The notes: a model not told the origin generated them from the letters alone. Shown: positions 17,215-28,122, counted from the stretch's first letter. The stretch: 64,000 nt of DNA from Solirubrobacter sp963848475 (GCA_963848475.1 CAWKDW010000006.1:124001-188000), one strand, 5' to 3'. Numbers and translations are program-made.

Positions 17215-20200
17215 CTATGGGTTCGTCGTCGAGAGCGTGAACGTCAGCGTCTTGCTGTAGCTGCCGGTACGCAGCGCGTCGCTCTGGCCGATGTGCTGGT
17301 TGAACGTGATCGTGACGGGGTCGTTGCTGACCGGATCGCTGTAGGTCAACAACGTGAGCGGCGTCGCGCTCACGGCCGCGAAGGCGGTCGACCCGGTGCC
17401 GGCCGGACTACTCGCCTTGGCCTGCACCGCGGACGGCAGCGAGAACGTGCCGTTGACGAGGTGACCGGGGGCGTTGGCCGCCGGATCGGCGACGCTCAGC
17501 GCCGCATCACCGGCCGTGGTGATGACGTTCGCGGTCGTGCCGGCGCTGTAGTCCTTCTCGACGCCCGGCTGGAACGCGCCGAACGCGCCCGGGGTGCCGA
17601 GTGTCAGCCCGAGCGTCGCGGGCACCGTCGCCCCCACGCCCGCCCCGCCGCCGTCGGTGGCGTCCGTCGACAGGTTCAGCTTCCAGATGCTGCGACCGAA
17701 CGTGCCGGCGAACAGGTACTTGTGATCGCCTGAGAGCTTGATGTCGAGCACCGGCACCTGCGGCATGCCGATGCTGATCTTGTACCAGGCGCTGTCGCCG
17801 TCCTTGTGGTCGAACACGCCCACGTCGGTGGCGGCGAACAGCACGTCGTTGACGTCGTCGTACTCGATCATCTCGACCGGCCCGTTGGGCAGGTTCTGCG
17901 AGATGTTCTGCCACGTCGTGCCGCCGTCGCTCGTCTCCCACACGTTGGCCGCGTCGTCACCCTCGCGGAAGCCCGAGAAGGCCACGTACGCGTGGTTGGC
18001 GTTGCCCGGGTCGGCGATGAGCATGTTGACCCACTTCTCGGGCAGGCCCTGCATCTGCGTCCAGGTCGCTCCGGCGTCGCTCGTCTTCCAGACCTTGCCG
18101 GTGTCCGTGCCCGCGTAGATCACCTGAGCGAACGGCACGGGGGTCGCCGACTTGGCGGGCGCGATCGCGGTGACGGCGCCGTAGAGGTTGCCGTAGAGCC
18201 CGGTGTCGAGCTCATCGACCGGCACGTGCCCGGGCAGGCTGGGATCGGGGTCGGTGTAGTTGTCCTGCGGCAGCGGCCGCGGCGAGATCTCGGTCATCGT
18301 CGGGCCGCGGTTGAGCGAGCGGCCGATGATCGCGCCGCCCATGTACAGGGCGTTCGGCGGCTGGGTGCCGTCCGCGTCCTGGGGTGGCACGTTCGGGTCG
18401 AAGGCGATCGGCGCGTCCGTCGTGTAGCGGTTGCTTCCGTTCGGTCCCACCTGGGCGACGGTGATGCTCTGCGTCGAGGTCGCCGTGTCGTGGCGCCCGG
18501 AGCAGCTGTGCCTGCCGGCGCCCGACGCCTGCGAGCACGTGTAGTAGTAGGTGTCGTCGGTCGGGTCGATGATGTTCCAGTGGCCGTCGCCGCCGCCCGA
18601 GCTGTTCCAACTGGTCTTCAGCTCGGGATCGACGGGATCGGGCACGGCCGGCGTCCACGACTTGACGCTGCCGTTGTCCTGCAGGCCGATCGTCATGCGC
18701 TGCGAGCGCTGCTTGGAGATCGCGAGGTGGTAGAGCTGGTTCCACGGCTGGTTGCTGGACTTCACCCACGAGCCGTTGACGCCGCCTGTCTCAGAGCGAT
18801 AGATGCCGGCGTCGTTGCCGAGAAAGACACGGTTCGGCGTAGCCGGGTCGCCGTCGAGCGTGGACGGATCCCAGGACATCCCGTGCTGGTCGGCGTGCGG
18901 GCCGCTGATCGCGGTCCAGGTCGTGCCGCCGTTCGTCGATGTGCGCAGGCTGACGTCGGCGTTGAACACGTGGTTCTGATCGTCCGGGTCGACCCAGACG
19001 CGCCCGAACCACCACTGGTAGCCGCCGGAAGACGCGTAGGAGCGGCCCATCAACTGGAACGTGTCGCCGCCGTCGTCGGAGCGATAGGAGCCCTTGTCCG
19101 GGCCGACGTTGTCACCGAAGACGACGTACATCCGGTTCGGGTTCGACGGTGCGAGCGCGAAGCCGATGCGGCCGAGGGTCGCGTCCGGCGTCAGGCCGGA
19201 CTGGAGCGAGTCATACGAAGCCAGCGGGCCGACGATGTTCTGCAGCCGCTCCCACGTCTCGCCGCCGTCCTTGGAGCGGAACAGGCCGGACCCGACGCCG
19301 CCGTACGTGCGGCGGCCGTTGTTGCGAGTGTGATCCCACAGCGACGCGTAGACGATCTGCGGGTTGGTCGGGTTGATGGCGACGTCGATCGCGCCCGTCG
19401 TCGCGTTCGGCGGCGCGAGCACGAGCTGCCAGGTCTTGCCGCCGTCGAGCGTGCGGTACAGGCCGCGGTCTTCGACGGTGCGGGCGATGTGGCCGGAGGC
19501 CGCGACGAACAGCCGCTGCGAGTTCGACGGATCGACCGCGATCCGCCCGATCGCCGCGCTGTCGGTCAGGCCCATGTTGGTCCAGTGAGCGCCGTTGTCG
19601 CTGGACTTGTAGATGCCGTCGCCGAAGTACGTCAGCCCGCCGCCGGGCGGGTTGGCCTCGCCCGTGCCGGCCCAGAGGTCGCCGTTGGGCGCCTGATCGA
19701 ACGCGCCCATCGTCTGCGTGTTCGCGTCGGGCCACAGGTTGGTCCAGTTCGCGCCGCCGTCGGTGGTCTTCCAGATGCCACCGCCGGAGACCGCCGCGAA
19801 GGCCGCGTTGGGCGTGAAGCGATCCGCGACGACATCCGTCACGCGTCCGCCGATGTTGTAGGGCCCGAGCTGCTTCCAGGAGAGGCCATTGACCCCAGCC
19901 GCGGGTTCGACCGCCGCGGCCTGCGCCTTCTGGCGATCGATCTGGGCGCCGGTGACGATCGCGTTCGAGCTCTCCTTGAAGTCCTGGAACTCGTCCGGCG
20001 TCATCTGGTTCGCCGGCGCCGTCTCGTTCTCCGGCGCGAGCGCGACGTCAGCCACGACCGCCTTCGGCGTCAAGGGAGTCGTCGAGCGCGTCAGCGCGAC
20101 CATCGCGATCGCGACCACGCCCAGCGCGACCAGCGCGAACCGCAGTCCGGGCCTTTTCCGGGGCTTTCTGCCGAGCCCTCCGGACTCGTGGATCGAGCGC

Positions 20201-20346
20201 CGGTCGCGGCCCGCACCGAACCGCCGGCGGCGCGGCGCCGGCGTGAGCTCTTCAACGCGTTCCAGAAGCGGAGCGATCGGCGGCGGCGGCGGGTCCTCCG
20301 GCAGCGGGTTGGCGGCTTGTAGCAGCTCGAACGCGTCCTGCTTCAT
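17215..20346 (-). CDS. Membrane-anchored BNR/VPS10-type beta-propeller protein coupled to an ECF sigma factor
   Basis: A 1043-residue protein. Residues 1-45 are cytosolic (MKQDAFELLQAANPLPEDPP, a style seen in proteins encoded beside ECF sigma factors), followed by an Arg-rich stretch and one membrane helix (about 69-86). The large exterior part (about 150-900) holds many BNR/sortilin-like repeats with the SxDGGxTW signature: KTTDGGANWTNL, RTLDGGKTWQLV, RSKDGGETWERL, KTSDAGATWTQM, ETSDGGTTWQNI. A C-terminal beta-rich domain (about 915-1043) follows. Its ATG overlaps the sigma stop (ATGA, 20343-20346), implying coupled expression. The architecture suggests an extracellular sensor whose cytosolic N-terminus could restrain the sigma factor; that is inferred. 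Confidence 0.85.
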   Translation of the reverse strand: MKQDAFELLQAANPLPEDPPPPPIAPLLERVEELTPAPRRRRFGAGRDRRSIHESGGLGRKPRKRPGLRFALVALGVVAIAMVALTRSTTPLTPKAVVADVALAPENETAPANQMTPDEFQDFKESSNAIVTGAQIDRQKAQAAAVEPAAGVNGLSWKQLGPYNIGGRVTDVVADRFTPNAAFAAVSGGGIWKTTDGGANWTNLWPDANTQTMGAFDQAPNGDLWAGTGEANPPGGGLTYFGDGIYKSSDNGAHWTNMGLTDSAAIGRIAVDPSNSQRLFVAASGHIARTVEDRGLYRTLDGGKTWQLVLAPPNATTGAIDVAINPTNPQIVYASLWDHTRNNGRRTYGGVGSGLFRSKDGGETWERLQNIVGPLASYDSLQSGLTPDATLGRIGFALAPSNPNRMYVVFGDNVGPDKGSYRSDDGGDTFQLMGRSYASSGGYQWWFGRVWVDPDDQNHVFNADVSLRTSTNGGTTWTAISGPHADQHGMSWDPSTLDGDPATPNRVFLGNDAGIYRSETGGVNGSWVKSSNQPWNQLYHLAISKQRSQRMTIGLQDNGSVKSWTPAVPDPVDPELKTSWNSSGGGDGHWNIIDPTDDTYYYTCSQASGAGRHSCSGRHDTATSTQSITVAQVGPNGSNRYTTDAPIAFDPNVPPQDADGTQPPNALYMGGAIIGRSLNRGPTMTEISPRPLPQDNYTDPDPSLPGHVPVDELDTGLYGNLYGAVTAIAPAKSATPVPFAQVIYAGTDTGKVWKTSDAGATWTQMQGLPEKWVNMLIADPGNANHAYVAFSGFREGDDAANVWETSDGGTTWQNISQNLPNGPVEMIEYDDVNDVLFAATDVGVFDHKDGDSAWYKISIGMPQVPVLDIKLSGDHKYLFAGTFGRSIWKLNLSTDATDGGGAGVGATVPATLGLTLGTPGAFGAFQPGVEKDYSAGTTANVITTAGDAALSVADPAANAPGHLVNGTFSLPSAVQAKASSPAGTGSTAFAAVSATPLTLLTYSDPVSNDPVTITFNQHIGQSDALRTGSYSKTLTFTLSTTNP

Positions 20347-20876
20347 CGGGAGACCTCCACGTGAACGATCGGTGCACGCTCCGAGCCGTCATCGGCTTCA
20401 TGAGCTTCCAGTGCGGCGGATAGGCGACGGCGGGCGCGGTGGAAGCGGACCGCCAAGGTGTTGGGGCGAACGCCGAGCACCTCGGCGGCCTGCTGCGGCT
20501 CGAGGCCTTCCCAGGCCATCAGCAACAGCAGTTCCCGGTCTCGTTCGCTCAAGCTCGAGAGCGCGGCGCTCAAGTGCGCGGAGGCTTTCCCGCCCGGATG
20601 GCCCGTCGAGGCCAGCATGGTCGGCTCAGCCGCGAGCCGATCGTGCAGGCGCGCCCGACGGCTGTGGCCGCGAGCGTGATTGGCCAGCACGCGCCGAGCT
20701 GTGCCGAGCAGCCACGGCAACGGCTCCTCCGGCAGTTCTGCCCGGCGTCGCCAGGCGACGAGAAACACGTCAGCGACTACGTCATCGGCCGTCTCGGCAT
20801 CGCAGCGACGCATCGCGTAGCCCCGCACCGCCCCGGCATGAACCGCGTAAAGCTCTTCAAAGTCCCGCTCGCCCAC
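20343..20876 (-). CDS. ECF-type RNA polymerase sigma factor
   Basis: A 177-residue sigma-70 family protein from GTG 20876. Region 2 (about 4-50: FEELYAVHAGAVRGYAMRRC, then DVVADVFLVAWRR) binds core polymerase and the -10. Region 4 (about 108-157: LSERDRELLLLMAWEGLEPQ, then VLGVRPNTLAVRFHRARRRL) is the -35-binding helix-turn-helix. No extra domains are present. It is translationally coupled by a 4-bp overlap to the BNR-propeller membrane protein, the likely regulator. Target promoters are not evident; an obvious autoregulatory promoter was not identified in the 85 bp upstream. Confidence 0.93.
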   Translation of the reverse strand: MGERDFEELYAVHAGAVRGYAMRRCDAETADDVVADVFLVAWRRRAELPEEPLPWLLGTARRVLANHARGHSRRARLHDRLAAEPTMLASTGHPGGKASAHLSAALSSLSERDRELLLLMAWEGLEPQQAAEVLGVRPNTLAVRFHRARRRLSAALEAHEADDGSERAPIVHVEVSR

Positions 20877-20962
20877 AATCAGAAGTGTCCGTCAGCGCCG
20901 GGCCGATTACACCCATCCGCGGATCGGGCGTGGAGGAGCCTCCACGCCCGACCCACCGACGA

Positions 20963-23182
<2,220 letters not shown>

Positions 23183-23202
23183 AGGGTCCCCTTCCGGTGT
23201 GT

Positions 23203-23634
23203 TCAAGAACTGCGTGCGATCGAGCATTCGGGGCACAGGCCCGAGTAGACGACCTCGGCCTCGTCGATGACGAAGCCGTGGTCGTCGGACGCCTCAAGGC
23301 ACGGCGCGGAGCCGACGGCGCAGTCGACGTCGGCGATCGCGCCACATGATCGGCAGACGACGTGGTGATGGTTGTCACCGACGCGTGACTCGTAGCGCGC
23401 CACCGACCCCGCCGGTTGGATGCGCCGCAGCAGGCCCGCGTCGGTCAGCGCCCGCAGCACGTCGTAGACGGCCTGCTGCGAGACGTCGCCGAGCTCGGTG
23501 CGCACGACTCCGATGATCGAGTGCGTGTCGGCGTGCGGATGGTCGTACACCGCGGCGAGCACGGCGACGCGAGGGCGCGTGACGCGCAGGGAGGCCCCGT
23601 GCAGCATGCGCTCGAGTTCCGTGACCGCCGGCAT
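23203..23634 (-). CDS. furA: Fur-family peroxide/iron regulator FurA
   Basis: A 143-residue Fur/PerR-type repressor from ATG 23634. The N-terminal winged helix (about 10-85: LRVTRPRVAVLAAVYDHPHA, VSQQAVYDVLRALTDAGLL) is followed by the metal-sensing dimerisation domain. It has the HHHVVCRSCG cluster and a second CxxC (GLCPECS) that should hold structural zinc. It lies directly upstream of katG in the order known from mycobacteria and streptomycetes, where FurA represses both genes until oxidised. A candidate operator lies 20 bp upstream. Identity is strong from sequence plus context. Confidence 0.93.
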   Translation of the reverse strand: MPAVTELERMLHGASLRVTRPRVAVLAAVYDHPHADTHSIIGVVRTELGDVSQQAVYDVLRALTDAGLLRRIQPAGSVARYESRVGDNHHHVVCRSCGAIADVDCAVGSAPCLEASDDHGFVIDEAEVVYSGLCPECSIARSS

Positions 23635-23653
23635 GCCCGCAGTCTGTCACAGA

Positions 23654-23672
23654 TTCTGGAATCGATCCAGAA
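23654..23672. promoter_or_regulatory. Candidate FurA operator upstream of furA-katG
   Basis: An AT-richer island contains the inverted repeat TTCTGGA-N5-TCCAGAA with both 7-base arms perfect, 20 bp upstream of the furA start. Fur-family operators are AT-rich imperfect palindromes of about this length. The assignment rests on position and symmetry, not on a matched consensus. Confidence 0.5.
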
Positions 23673-23735
23673 AAGGCTCCTGGAGGCCCGCTCACATGGC
23701 GGGCCTCAGGGCCTATGTGGAGAATCGATGAGAGG

Positions 23736-24593
23736 CTATTTGAGCAGCCGGGAGAGGCGCCGATCCTTGAGAATCCGGCCCTCCGTCTGGCAATGCGGGC
23801 AGTACGTCATCACGTAGTCCTCGAAGAACACGGCCTCGAGGACGGTCTCGCAGCGCGGGCAGGGCTCGCCCTGGTGGGCGTGCACGCGCGTGGGCTTCGG
23901 GAACTTCTCCGGCAGCGGGAGCTGCACCTTGTCCTCGTAGACGTCGAGCACCCGCTGCAGCTCGGAGACCATGGCCTTGCGCAACGCCTTGGCCTCGCGC
24001 GCGTTGAGGTCGTCGCCGCGCTTGAACGGCGAGAGCTTGGCCGCGTGCAGGATCTCGTCGACCCAGGTGCGGCCGATGCCGGCGATCACCTGTTGGTCGC
24101 GCAGCACCGAGTGCAGCGGACGCGCCGAGGCGAGCAGCTCGCCCAGCTCCGGCGGATCGGGCCACGCGTCGGGACCGAGCGTCTTCAGCGACGGCTCGGC
24201 CTCGAGGCCGTCGAGCGTCAGCAGCTTGACCCACGCCGCCTGCTTGGTGCCGAACTCGCGCAGCCGCAGTTCGCGGTCCTCCGGCAAGCGGATCAGCACG
24301 CGCGAGGTCTTGTCGCGCAGCGAGCCGCGCTTGTCGTAGAGCATCAGCCGCCCGGCCGACATCAGGTGCGTGAGCAGCGTCAGCGGACCGTGCGAGGCCG
24401 TGTCGGCCTCCAGCAGCAGCAGCTTGCCGCGACGGCGAACGTCCGCGAACGTCGCGCCGTCCAGGGCGCTCAACGGCGGGTCGAACGTCTTGAGCGCATT
24501 GATCCCGGGGGTGAGAACGGACTCGATCACCTGGCCGGGGAGCGCGGCGGCGAGCCGGCGAGTGGTGATCTCCATCTCGGGCAACTCGGGCAC
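23736..24593 (-). CDS. mutM: Fpg/Nei-family DNA glycosylase (formamidopyrimidine-DNA glycosylase-like)
   Basis: A 285-residue base-excision repair enzyme. After Met removal the catalytic N-terminus PELPE is exposed (P2 nucleophile, E3), and RRGKLL supplies the conserved lysine. The helix-two-turn-helix contains GIGRTWVDEILHAAKLSP. A four-Cys zinc finger closes the protein (C245, C248, C265, C268; CPRC ... CPHCQ). In canonical Fpg the finger carries an arginine that contacts DNA just before the second CxxC. Here that stretch reads VFFEDYVMTY, with no arginine, so damage preference may differ. It is divergent from the M20 peptidase gene by 26 bp. The gene symbol is tentative. Confidence 0.88.
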   Translation of the reverse strand: MPELPEMEITTRRLAAALPGQVIESVLTPGINALKTFDPPLSALDGATFADVRRRGKLLLLEADTASHGPLTLLTHLMSAGRLMLYDKRGSLRDKTSRVLIRLPEDRELRLREFGTKQAAWVKLLTLDGLEAEPSLKTLGPDAWPDPPELGELLASARPLHSVLRDQQVIAGIGRTWVDEILHAAKLSPFKRGDDLNAREAKALRKAMVSELQRVLDVYEDKVQLPLPEKFPKPTRVHAHQGEPCPRCETVLEAVFFEDYVMTYCPHCQTEGRILKDRRLSRLLK

Positions 24594-24619
24594 GATCGTT
24601 CACGTTAGCCTGCGCCGCC

Positions 24620-25747
24620 ATGGATCCGTGGATCGAGCAGGCGGCGGCGGAGATCGGCAAGCGGGCCCCGCGCGAACTGGAGGCGCTCGTGGCGGTGTCC
24701 TCGCCCTCGGGCGACGTGCACGGCGCGAACGAGTGCGCCTCGGTCTGCGCCGCCCTGGTGCCCGACGAGGCGACGATCGAGCGCGTCCCGTGCTCCTCGC
24801 CCGGCCACGCCGAGGATCTGATCGCGCGCCTGCACGGGACCGGGGACCGGCGCGTGCTGCTGCTCGGCCACGTCGACACCGTCGTCGCGCACGCCGAGCA
24901 CCGGCCGCTGCAGCGCGCCGGCGAGCAACTGCTCGGCTCCGGCTCGGTCGACATGAAGGGCGGCGACATCCTCGCGATCGGCGCGTTGCGCGCCTTCGCC
25001 CCGCGCCCCGAGCTCTACCGCGAGCTCGCGCTGCTGCTGGTGTGCGACGAGGAGTGGCGCACCGCCGGCTTCAGCCACGTCGAGCGCTTCGCCGGCTTCG
25101 ACGCGTGCCTGTGCTTCGAGGCCGGCGAGCTCGCGGGCTCCGACGAGGGCGTCGTCGTCCAGCGCAAGGCCGCGGGGACGGTGCACATCGAGGCGCGCGG
25201 GCGCAGCGCCCATTCGGGCTCGGCGCCGGATCGCGGCCGCAACGCGCTACTCGCGCTGGCGAGCGCCGCCCTCCTCGTCGCCGCCCAGCACGACCCTCAC
25301 GGCGAGTCGCACCTGACCGCCGTGCCGACCGTGCTGCGCTCCGGCGACGCGTTCAACGTCGTCCCCGGGGCCGGCGAGCTGTTCTGCGACCTGCGCGCGG
25401 ACGACCTGGACGCGATCGAGCGGGTGCTCGCAGAGGTCCCCGCGGAGGTCGGCGGCGCGACGCTGCACCCCGAGCTGATCCGGCGCTGGCCGGGCATGCG
25501 CTCCGAGCAGGCGACCGCGCCGCTGCTCACACGTGCGAGCGCGGCACTCGGCCGCCGGATCGCCCCCGTCAAGCGCGGCGGCGCCAGCGACGCCAGCCAC
25601 TTCGCGGCCACGATCCCGCTGACCGTCGACGGTCTCGGCCCCCGCGGCGGCAAGGCGCACAACCCCGAGGAGTTCGTCCTCGAGGCGTCGCTGGTGCCGC
25701 GCGCCGAGGTCGCGCTCGCGATGATCCTGGCCGCCCTGAGTACCTGA
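24620..25747 (+). CDS. M20-family zinc metallopeptidase (glutamate carboxypeptidase-like)
   Basis: A 375-residue cytosolic amidohydrolase from ATG 24620. The two-metal site is visible: H84 and D86 in LGHVDTV, bridging D111 in GSVDMKGG, the catalytic pair E144-E145 in CDEEW, E167 in CFEAGE, and H347 in GGKAHNPEE. The lid/dimerisation domain sits between (about 175-285, GRSAHSGSAPDRGRNAL). These residues fit M20 peptidases and deacylases such as CPG2, acetylornithine deacetylase and succinyl-diaminopimelate desuccinylase. CPG2-like peptidase is my best guess, but the substrate is not decidable. The 3' end is overlapped by the antisense tail of the sixA-like gene. Confidence 0.9.
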   Translation: MDPWIEQAAAEIGKRAPRELEALVAVSSPSGDVHGANECASVCAALVPDEATIERVPCSSPGHAEDLIARLHGTGDRRVLLLGHVDTVVAHAEHRPLQRAGEQLLGSGSVDMKGGDILAIGALRAFAPRPELYRELALLLVCDEEWRTAGFSHVERFAGFDACLCFEAGELAGSDEGVVVQRKAAGTVHIEARGRSAHSGSAPDRGRNALLALASAALLVAAQHDPHGESHLTAVPTVLRSGDAFNVVPGAGELFCDLRADDLDAIERVLAEVPAEVGGATLHPELIRRWPGMRSEQATAPLLTRASAALGRRIAPVKRGGASDASHFAATIPLTVDGLGPRGGKAHNPEEFVLEASLVPRAEVALAMILAALST

Positions 25748-26243
25748 AGGGGCCTGGCCCTTTAGGTTCTTTAAGGACGGCGAGGGCCTCGAGGTCCTTG
25801 GGGCGGGCGAGGACGAGCAGCTGACCGGACGTGCGCGAGGCGCGGAGCGCGGCGACGCCGCCCTTCTTGAAGTCCACGCGGGCGCCGGTGAAGTCGTAGA
25901 CGACCTGCGAGAACGAGGGTTCGTGGCCGACGACGAGCACCTTGGCGTCGGCGTCGTAGGCGTCGAGCAGGGCGAGCGCGTCGACGCGGCTGAAGCCCTC
26001 GGCGAGCGAGGACTCGAGGATCGGTTCGAGGCCGAGGTGCGCGCAGGCGAGCTCCGCCGTCTCCAGCGCCCGTACCTTCGGGCTCGTGTAACACGCTCCG
26101 AACTGCTCGCCGAAGGCGGCGAGTGCGACGCCCGCGACGTCCGCCTGCCGCCGGCCCCGCGGGGTCAATTCCCGCTCGGGATCTGGCTTCGACTCATGCG
26201 GCACGGCCTCACCGTGCCGCAACATCCATAGTTGCGGCGCCAT
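25569..26243 (-). CDS. SixA-like phosphohistidine phosphatase with read-through C-terminal tail
   Basis: A 224-residue protein from ATG 26243. The first ~160 residues are a histidine phosphatase: RHG at 9-11 (LWMLRHGEA), ELTPRGRRQA, SPKVRALETAELA and the second catalytic His in VVGHEPSFSQVV. SixA removes phosphate from phosphohistidine in HPt-type proteins. SixA proteins normally end near here, yet this frame has no stop and runs a further ~60 residues, mostly antisense to the M20 gene (Arg-rich, low complexity). The natural stop may have been lost, or a frame error lies near 25750. It is downstream of the 110-aa gene with an 11-bp gap. Confidence 0.8.
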   Translation of the reverse strand: MAPQLWMLRHGEAVPHESKPDPERELTPRGRRQADVAGVALAAFGEQFGACYTSPKVRALETAELACAHLGLEPILESSLAEGFSRVDALALLDAYDADAKVLVVGHEPSFSQVVYDFTGARVDFKKGGVAALRASRTSGQLLVLARPKDLEALAVLKEPKGPGPFRYSGRPGSSRARPRRAAPATPRGRTPRGCAPCRRGGRDRRRSAGSWPRSGWRRWRRRA

Positions 26244-26254
26244 CGCCGCCCAGC

Positions 26255-26587
26255 TTACGCGGCGACGAAGAAGACAGCGGGCTCCTCGAAGCGCCAGTAG
26301 CTGCGCGCCCGGTACGGGTCGTCGCTGGCATGGCGCCCGGAGCTCAGCGGCGGCGAGTCGTCGACCTGCCAGGCGGAGAAGGGCGTTCGCAGGCCCCAGG
26401 TGTCGAACCACAGGTCCTCGACCGCCAGCATTCGCAGACCGCCGAACGCACCGTGCAGCCGGACGACGACCAGCTCGACCTCGCCCCCGTCGAACGGGTA
26501 CGTGTCCACGACGGTGCCGACGGCGGAGCCGCCTCCATCGCAGACCTCGTGTCCCAGCACACTCCATCTTGTCCATCGCTTCCGCAT
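26255..26587 (-). CDS. Small hypothetical protein, PRC-barrel-like
   Basis: A 110-residue soluble protein from ATG 26587, 11 bp ahead of the sixA-like gene and presumably in its operon. The segment GTVVDTYPFDGGEVELVVVR with LRMLAVEDLWF has the beta-strand pattern of small PRC-barrel-like proteins. The C-terminus is aromatic (YRARSYWRFEEPAVFFVAA). No catalytic motif is seen. The family suggestion is weak; function unknown. Confidence 0.65.
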   Translation of the reverse strand: MRKRWTRWSVLGHEVCDGGGSAVGTVVDTYPFDGGEVELVVVRLHGAFGGLRMLAVEDLWFDTWGLRTPFSAWQVDDSPPLSSGRHASDDPYRARSYWRFEEPAVFFVAA

Positions 26588-26635
26588 GGACAGAACATCG
26601 GAGCGCCAGGGCGGCGGGACTACCCGGTCAGGACC

Positions 26636-28018
26636 CTAATAGCCCTGAACGGCGGGACCGGTGTACGTGTGGCCGTCGCCGGCCGTCCACTTGACCCGGT
26701 AGCGCTGGCCGCGGCGATGCGTCGTCTTGAGCGCGTAGACGCCGGTGCTCGTCGTGTCGAGCGTCTTGAGCACGCGCCAGTCCTTGCCGCTCGGCTTGCG
26801 CTCGATCGTCACCGATGTGACGGCGCGCTGCGGGCGCACGAGCCCCCACAGCACGTCGTTGCCGCCGTAGACCTCGACCGCCAGCGGCAGCCGGAAGCCC
26901 TCATAGGCCGGCTTGGCCTTGCCGGCGGCGTTGCGCAGGCCGCTCTCGAACCCGCCGTAGCGGTAGCCGTCGGTGCGCGGCGGGTCGTCGCTCATCAGGT
27001 ACTGCGAGAAGGCGACGACGCGCGGGTTGACGTAGGCCATGTGCTCGGCCACGGCAAGGTAGGCGACCTGGCGCGCGAGCGACACGCCGGCGACCTTGTC
27101 GGGCGTGGACTGGATGCCGAACTCGGTCAGGTGCACCGGCAGGTGCTTGGGCAGCGCCCTCGCCTTGGCCGCCTTGTCGAGCGCGCTGATCAGCCGTGAC
27201 AGGACGCCGATCGTCACGTCATCCGTGTTCTCGGGCTTGAAGCGCGGGCCGGCGCTCGTCGTGTACGCGTGGTGGGCGTAGCCGTCGGCCTCGAGCTCGC
27301 CGCAGGACTTCGCCTTGCGGTACTTGGAGTCCAGGCAGAGCATCCCGCGCAGGAACGCCAGCGGGTGGACGACGTTGCTGTTGCCGCGCGGCGAGGTCTC
27401 GCCGATCAGGATCGCGTCGTCGGCGTTGGCCGGCGTCGAGCGAATTCCGGCGTAGGCCGCCTGGTAGAGCCTGCGATAGAGCTTGGGCGAGTACGGCTTG
27501 CCGCGCTTGTACTGGGGCTTGAGGAACTGCGGCTGGTTGGGCTCGTTCCAGATCGACCACGTACTCACCGAATCGCCGTAGCGGCGCCCGATCGCGGTCG
27601 CGAAGGCACCGAACTCCTTGGGATCCGGGTAGGAGAGGTTGTCCTTCTTGTCACGCGTCGCCCAGCGCGGCACCGGCCCGGTGAGCGTCAGCGTGACCGC
27701 GACGCCGTGGGCCTTGGCCGCCGCGATCAGCCCGTCGAGGTTGTCCCACTTGTCGGCGGGATACGCGTTCGGATCGCTCGCGTCGAAGTCCGGGCGGGTC
27801 TTGCTGTCTGGATCGGGCGCGTAGTTGCGCCAGTAGACGAGCTGGCGGACCTGGGTCACGCCGAAGCCCGTGATCTGATCGAGCGTCGCTTCGCGCGTGG
27901 ACGCCGAGAGCAGCTCGCGCGGCGCCTCGAAGGTCACCGTCTGGCGCGGCGAGGCAGGGGCCAGCGCCGGCCACATCAGGGCGGCGAGCAACGGCAGGAT
28001 CGGAAGCAGTCGTTTCAT
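26636..28018 (-). CDS. Secreted glycoside-hydrolase-like TIM-barrel protein
   Basis: A 460-residue exported protein from ATG 28018 with GGGGAGAGAGG-type ribosome site just upstream on its strand. Signal peptide 1-22 (MKRLLPILPLLAALMWPALA) precedes a (beta/alpha)8 domain. The acid/base candidate E159 is in WSIWNEPNQP, typical of clan GH-A, and the nucleophile candidate E299 is in VHLTEFGIQS. A C-terminal beta-sandwich-like domain (about 375-460) may bind polymer or wall. Clan GH-A membership is well supported by the NEP and TEFG motifs; the specific family (GH5, GH39 or other) and sugar substrate are not determined. Confidence 0.85.
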   Translation of the reverse strand: MKRLLPILPLLAALMWPALAPASPRQTVTFEAPRELLSASTREATLDQITGFGVTQVRQLVYWRNYAPDPDSKTRPDFDASDPNAYPADKWDNLDGLIAAAKAHGVAVTLTLTGPVPRWATRDKKDNLSYPDPKEFGAFATAIGRRYGDSVSTWSIWNEPNQPQFLKPQYKRGKPYSPKLYRRLYQAAYAGIRSTPANADDAILIGETSPRGNSNVVHPLAFLRGMLCLDSKYRKAKSCGELEADGYAHHAYTTSAGPRFKPENTDDVTIGVLSRLISALDKAAKARALPKHLPVHLTEFGIQSTPDKVAGVSLARQVAYLAVAEHMAYVNPRVVAFSQYLMSDDPPRTDGYRYGGFESGLRNAAGKAKPAYEGFRLPLAVEVYGGNDVLWGLVRPQRAVTSVTIERKPSGKDWRVLKTLDTTSTGVYALKTTHRRGQRYRVKWTAGDGHTYTGPAVQGY

Positions 28019-28122
28019 GGGGAGAGAGGAGCCGGCCGAATTGGGGAGGTGCCAGCTGAGTATTCCAACGTCCCGCCTACCCAGAGGTCGCGGTCCTTAT
28101 TGACAGTTTACGATCGAAGCGC

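Noticed and set aside
17806..20322. Long open frame on the plus strand opposite the BNR-propeller gene
   Set aside because: It is the antisense of a gene with strong SxDGGxTW repeats, is rich in Arg, Val and Gly and has no fold pattern; a usual effect of high GC.
25741..25780. Terminator between the M20 peptidase and sixA-like genes
   Set aside because: The AAGGGGCC/GGCCCTT repeat has a bulge and lies inside the minus-strand open frame, so I could not support it as a separate feature.
28100..28105. TTGACA as a -35 promoter element near the APH-family gene
   Set aside because: The matching -10 would fall after the start codon at 28123, so transcription from it would begin inside the gene.
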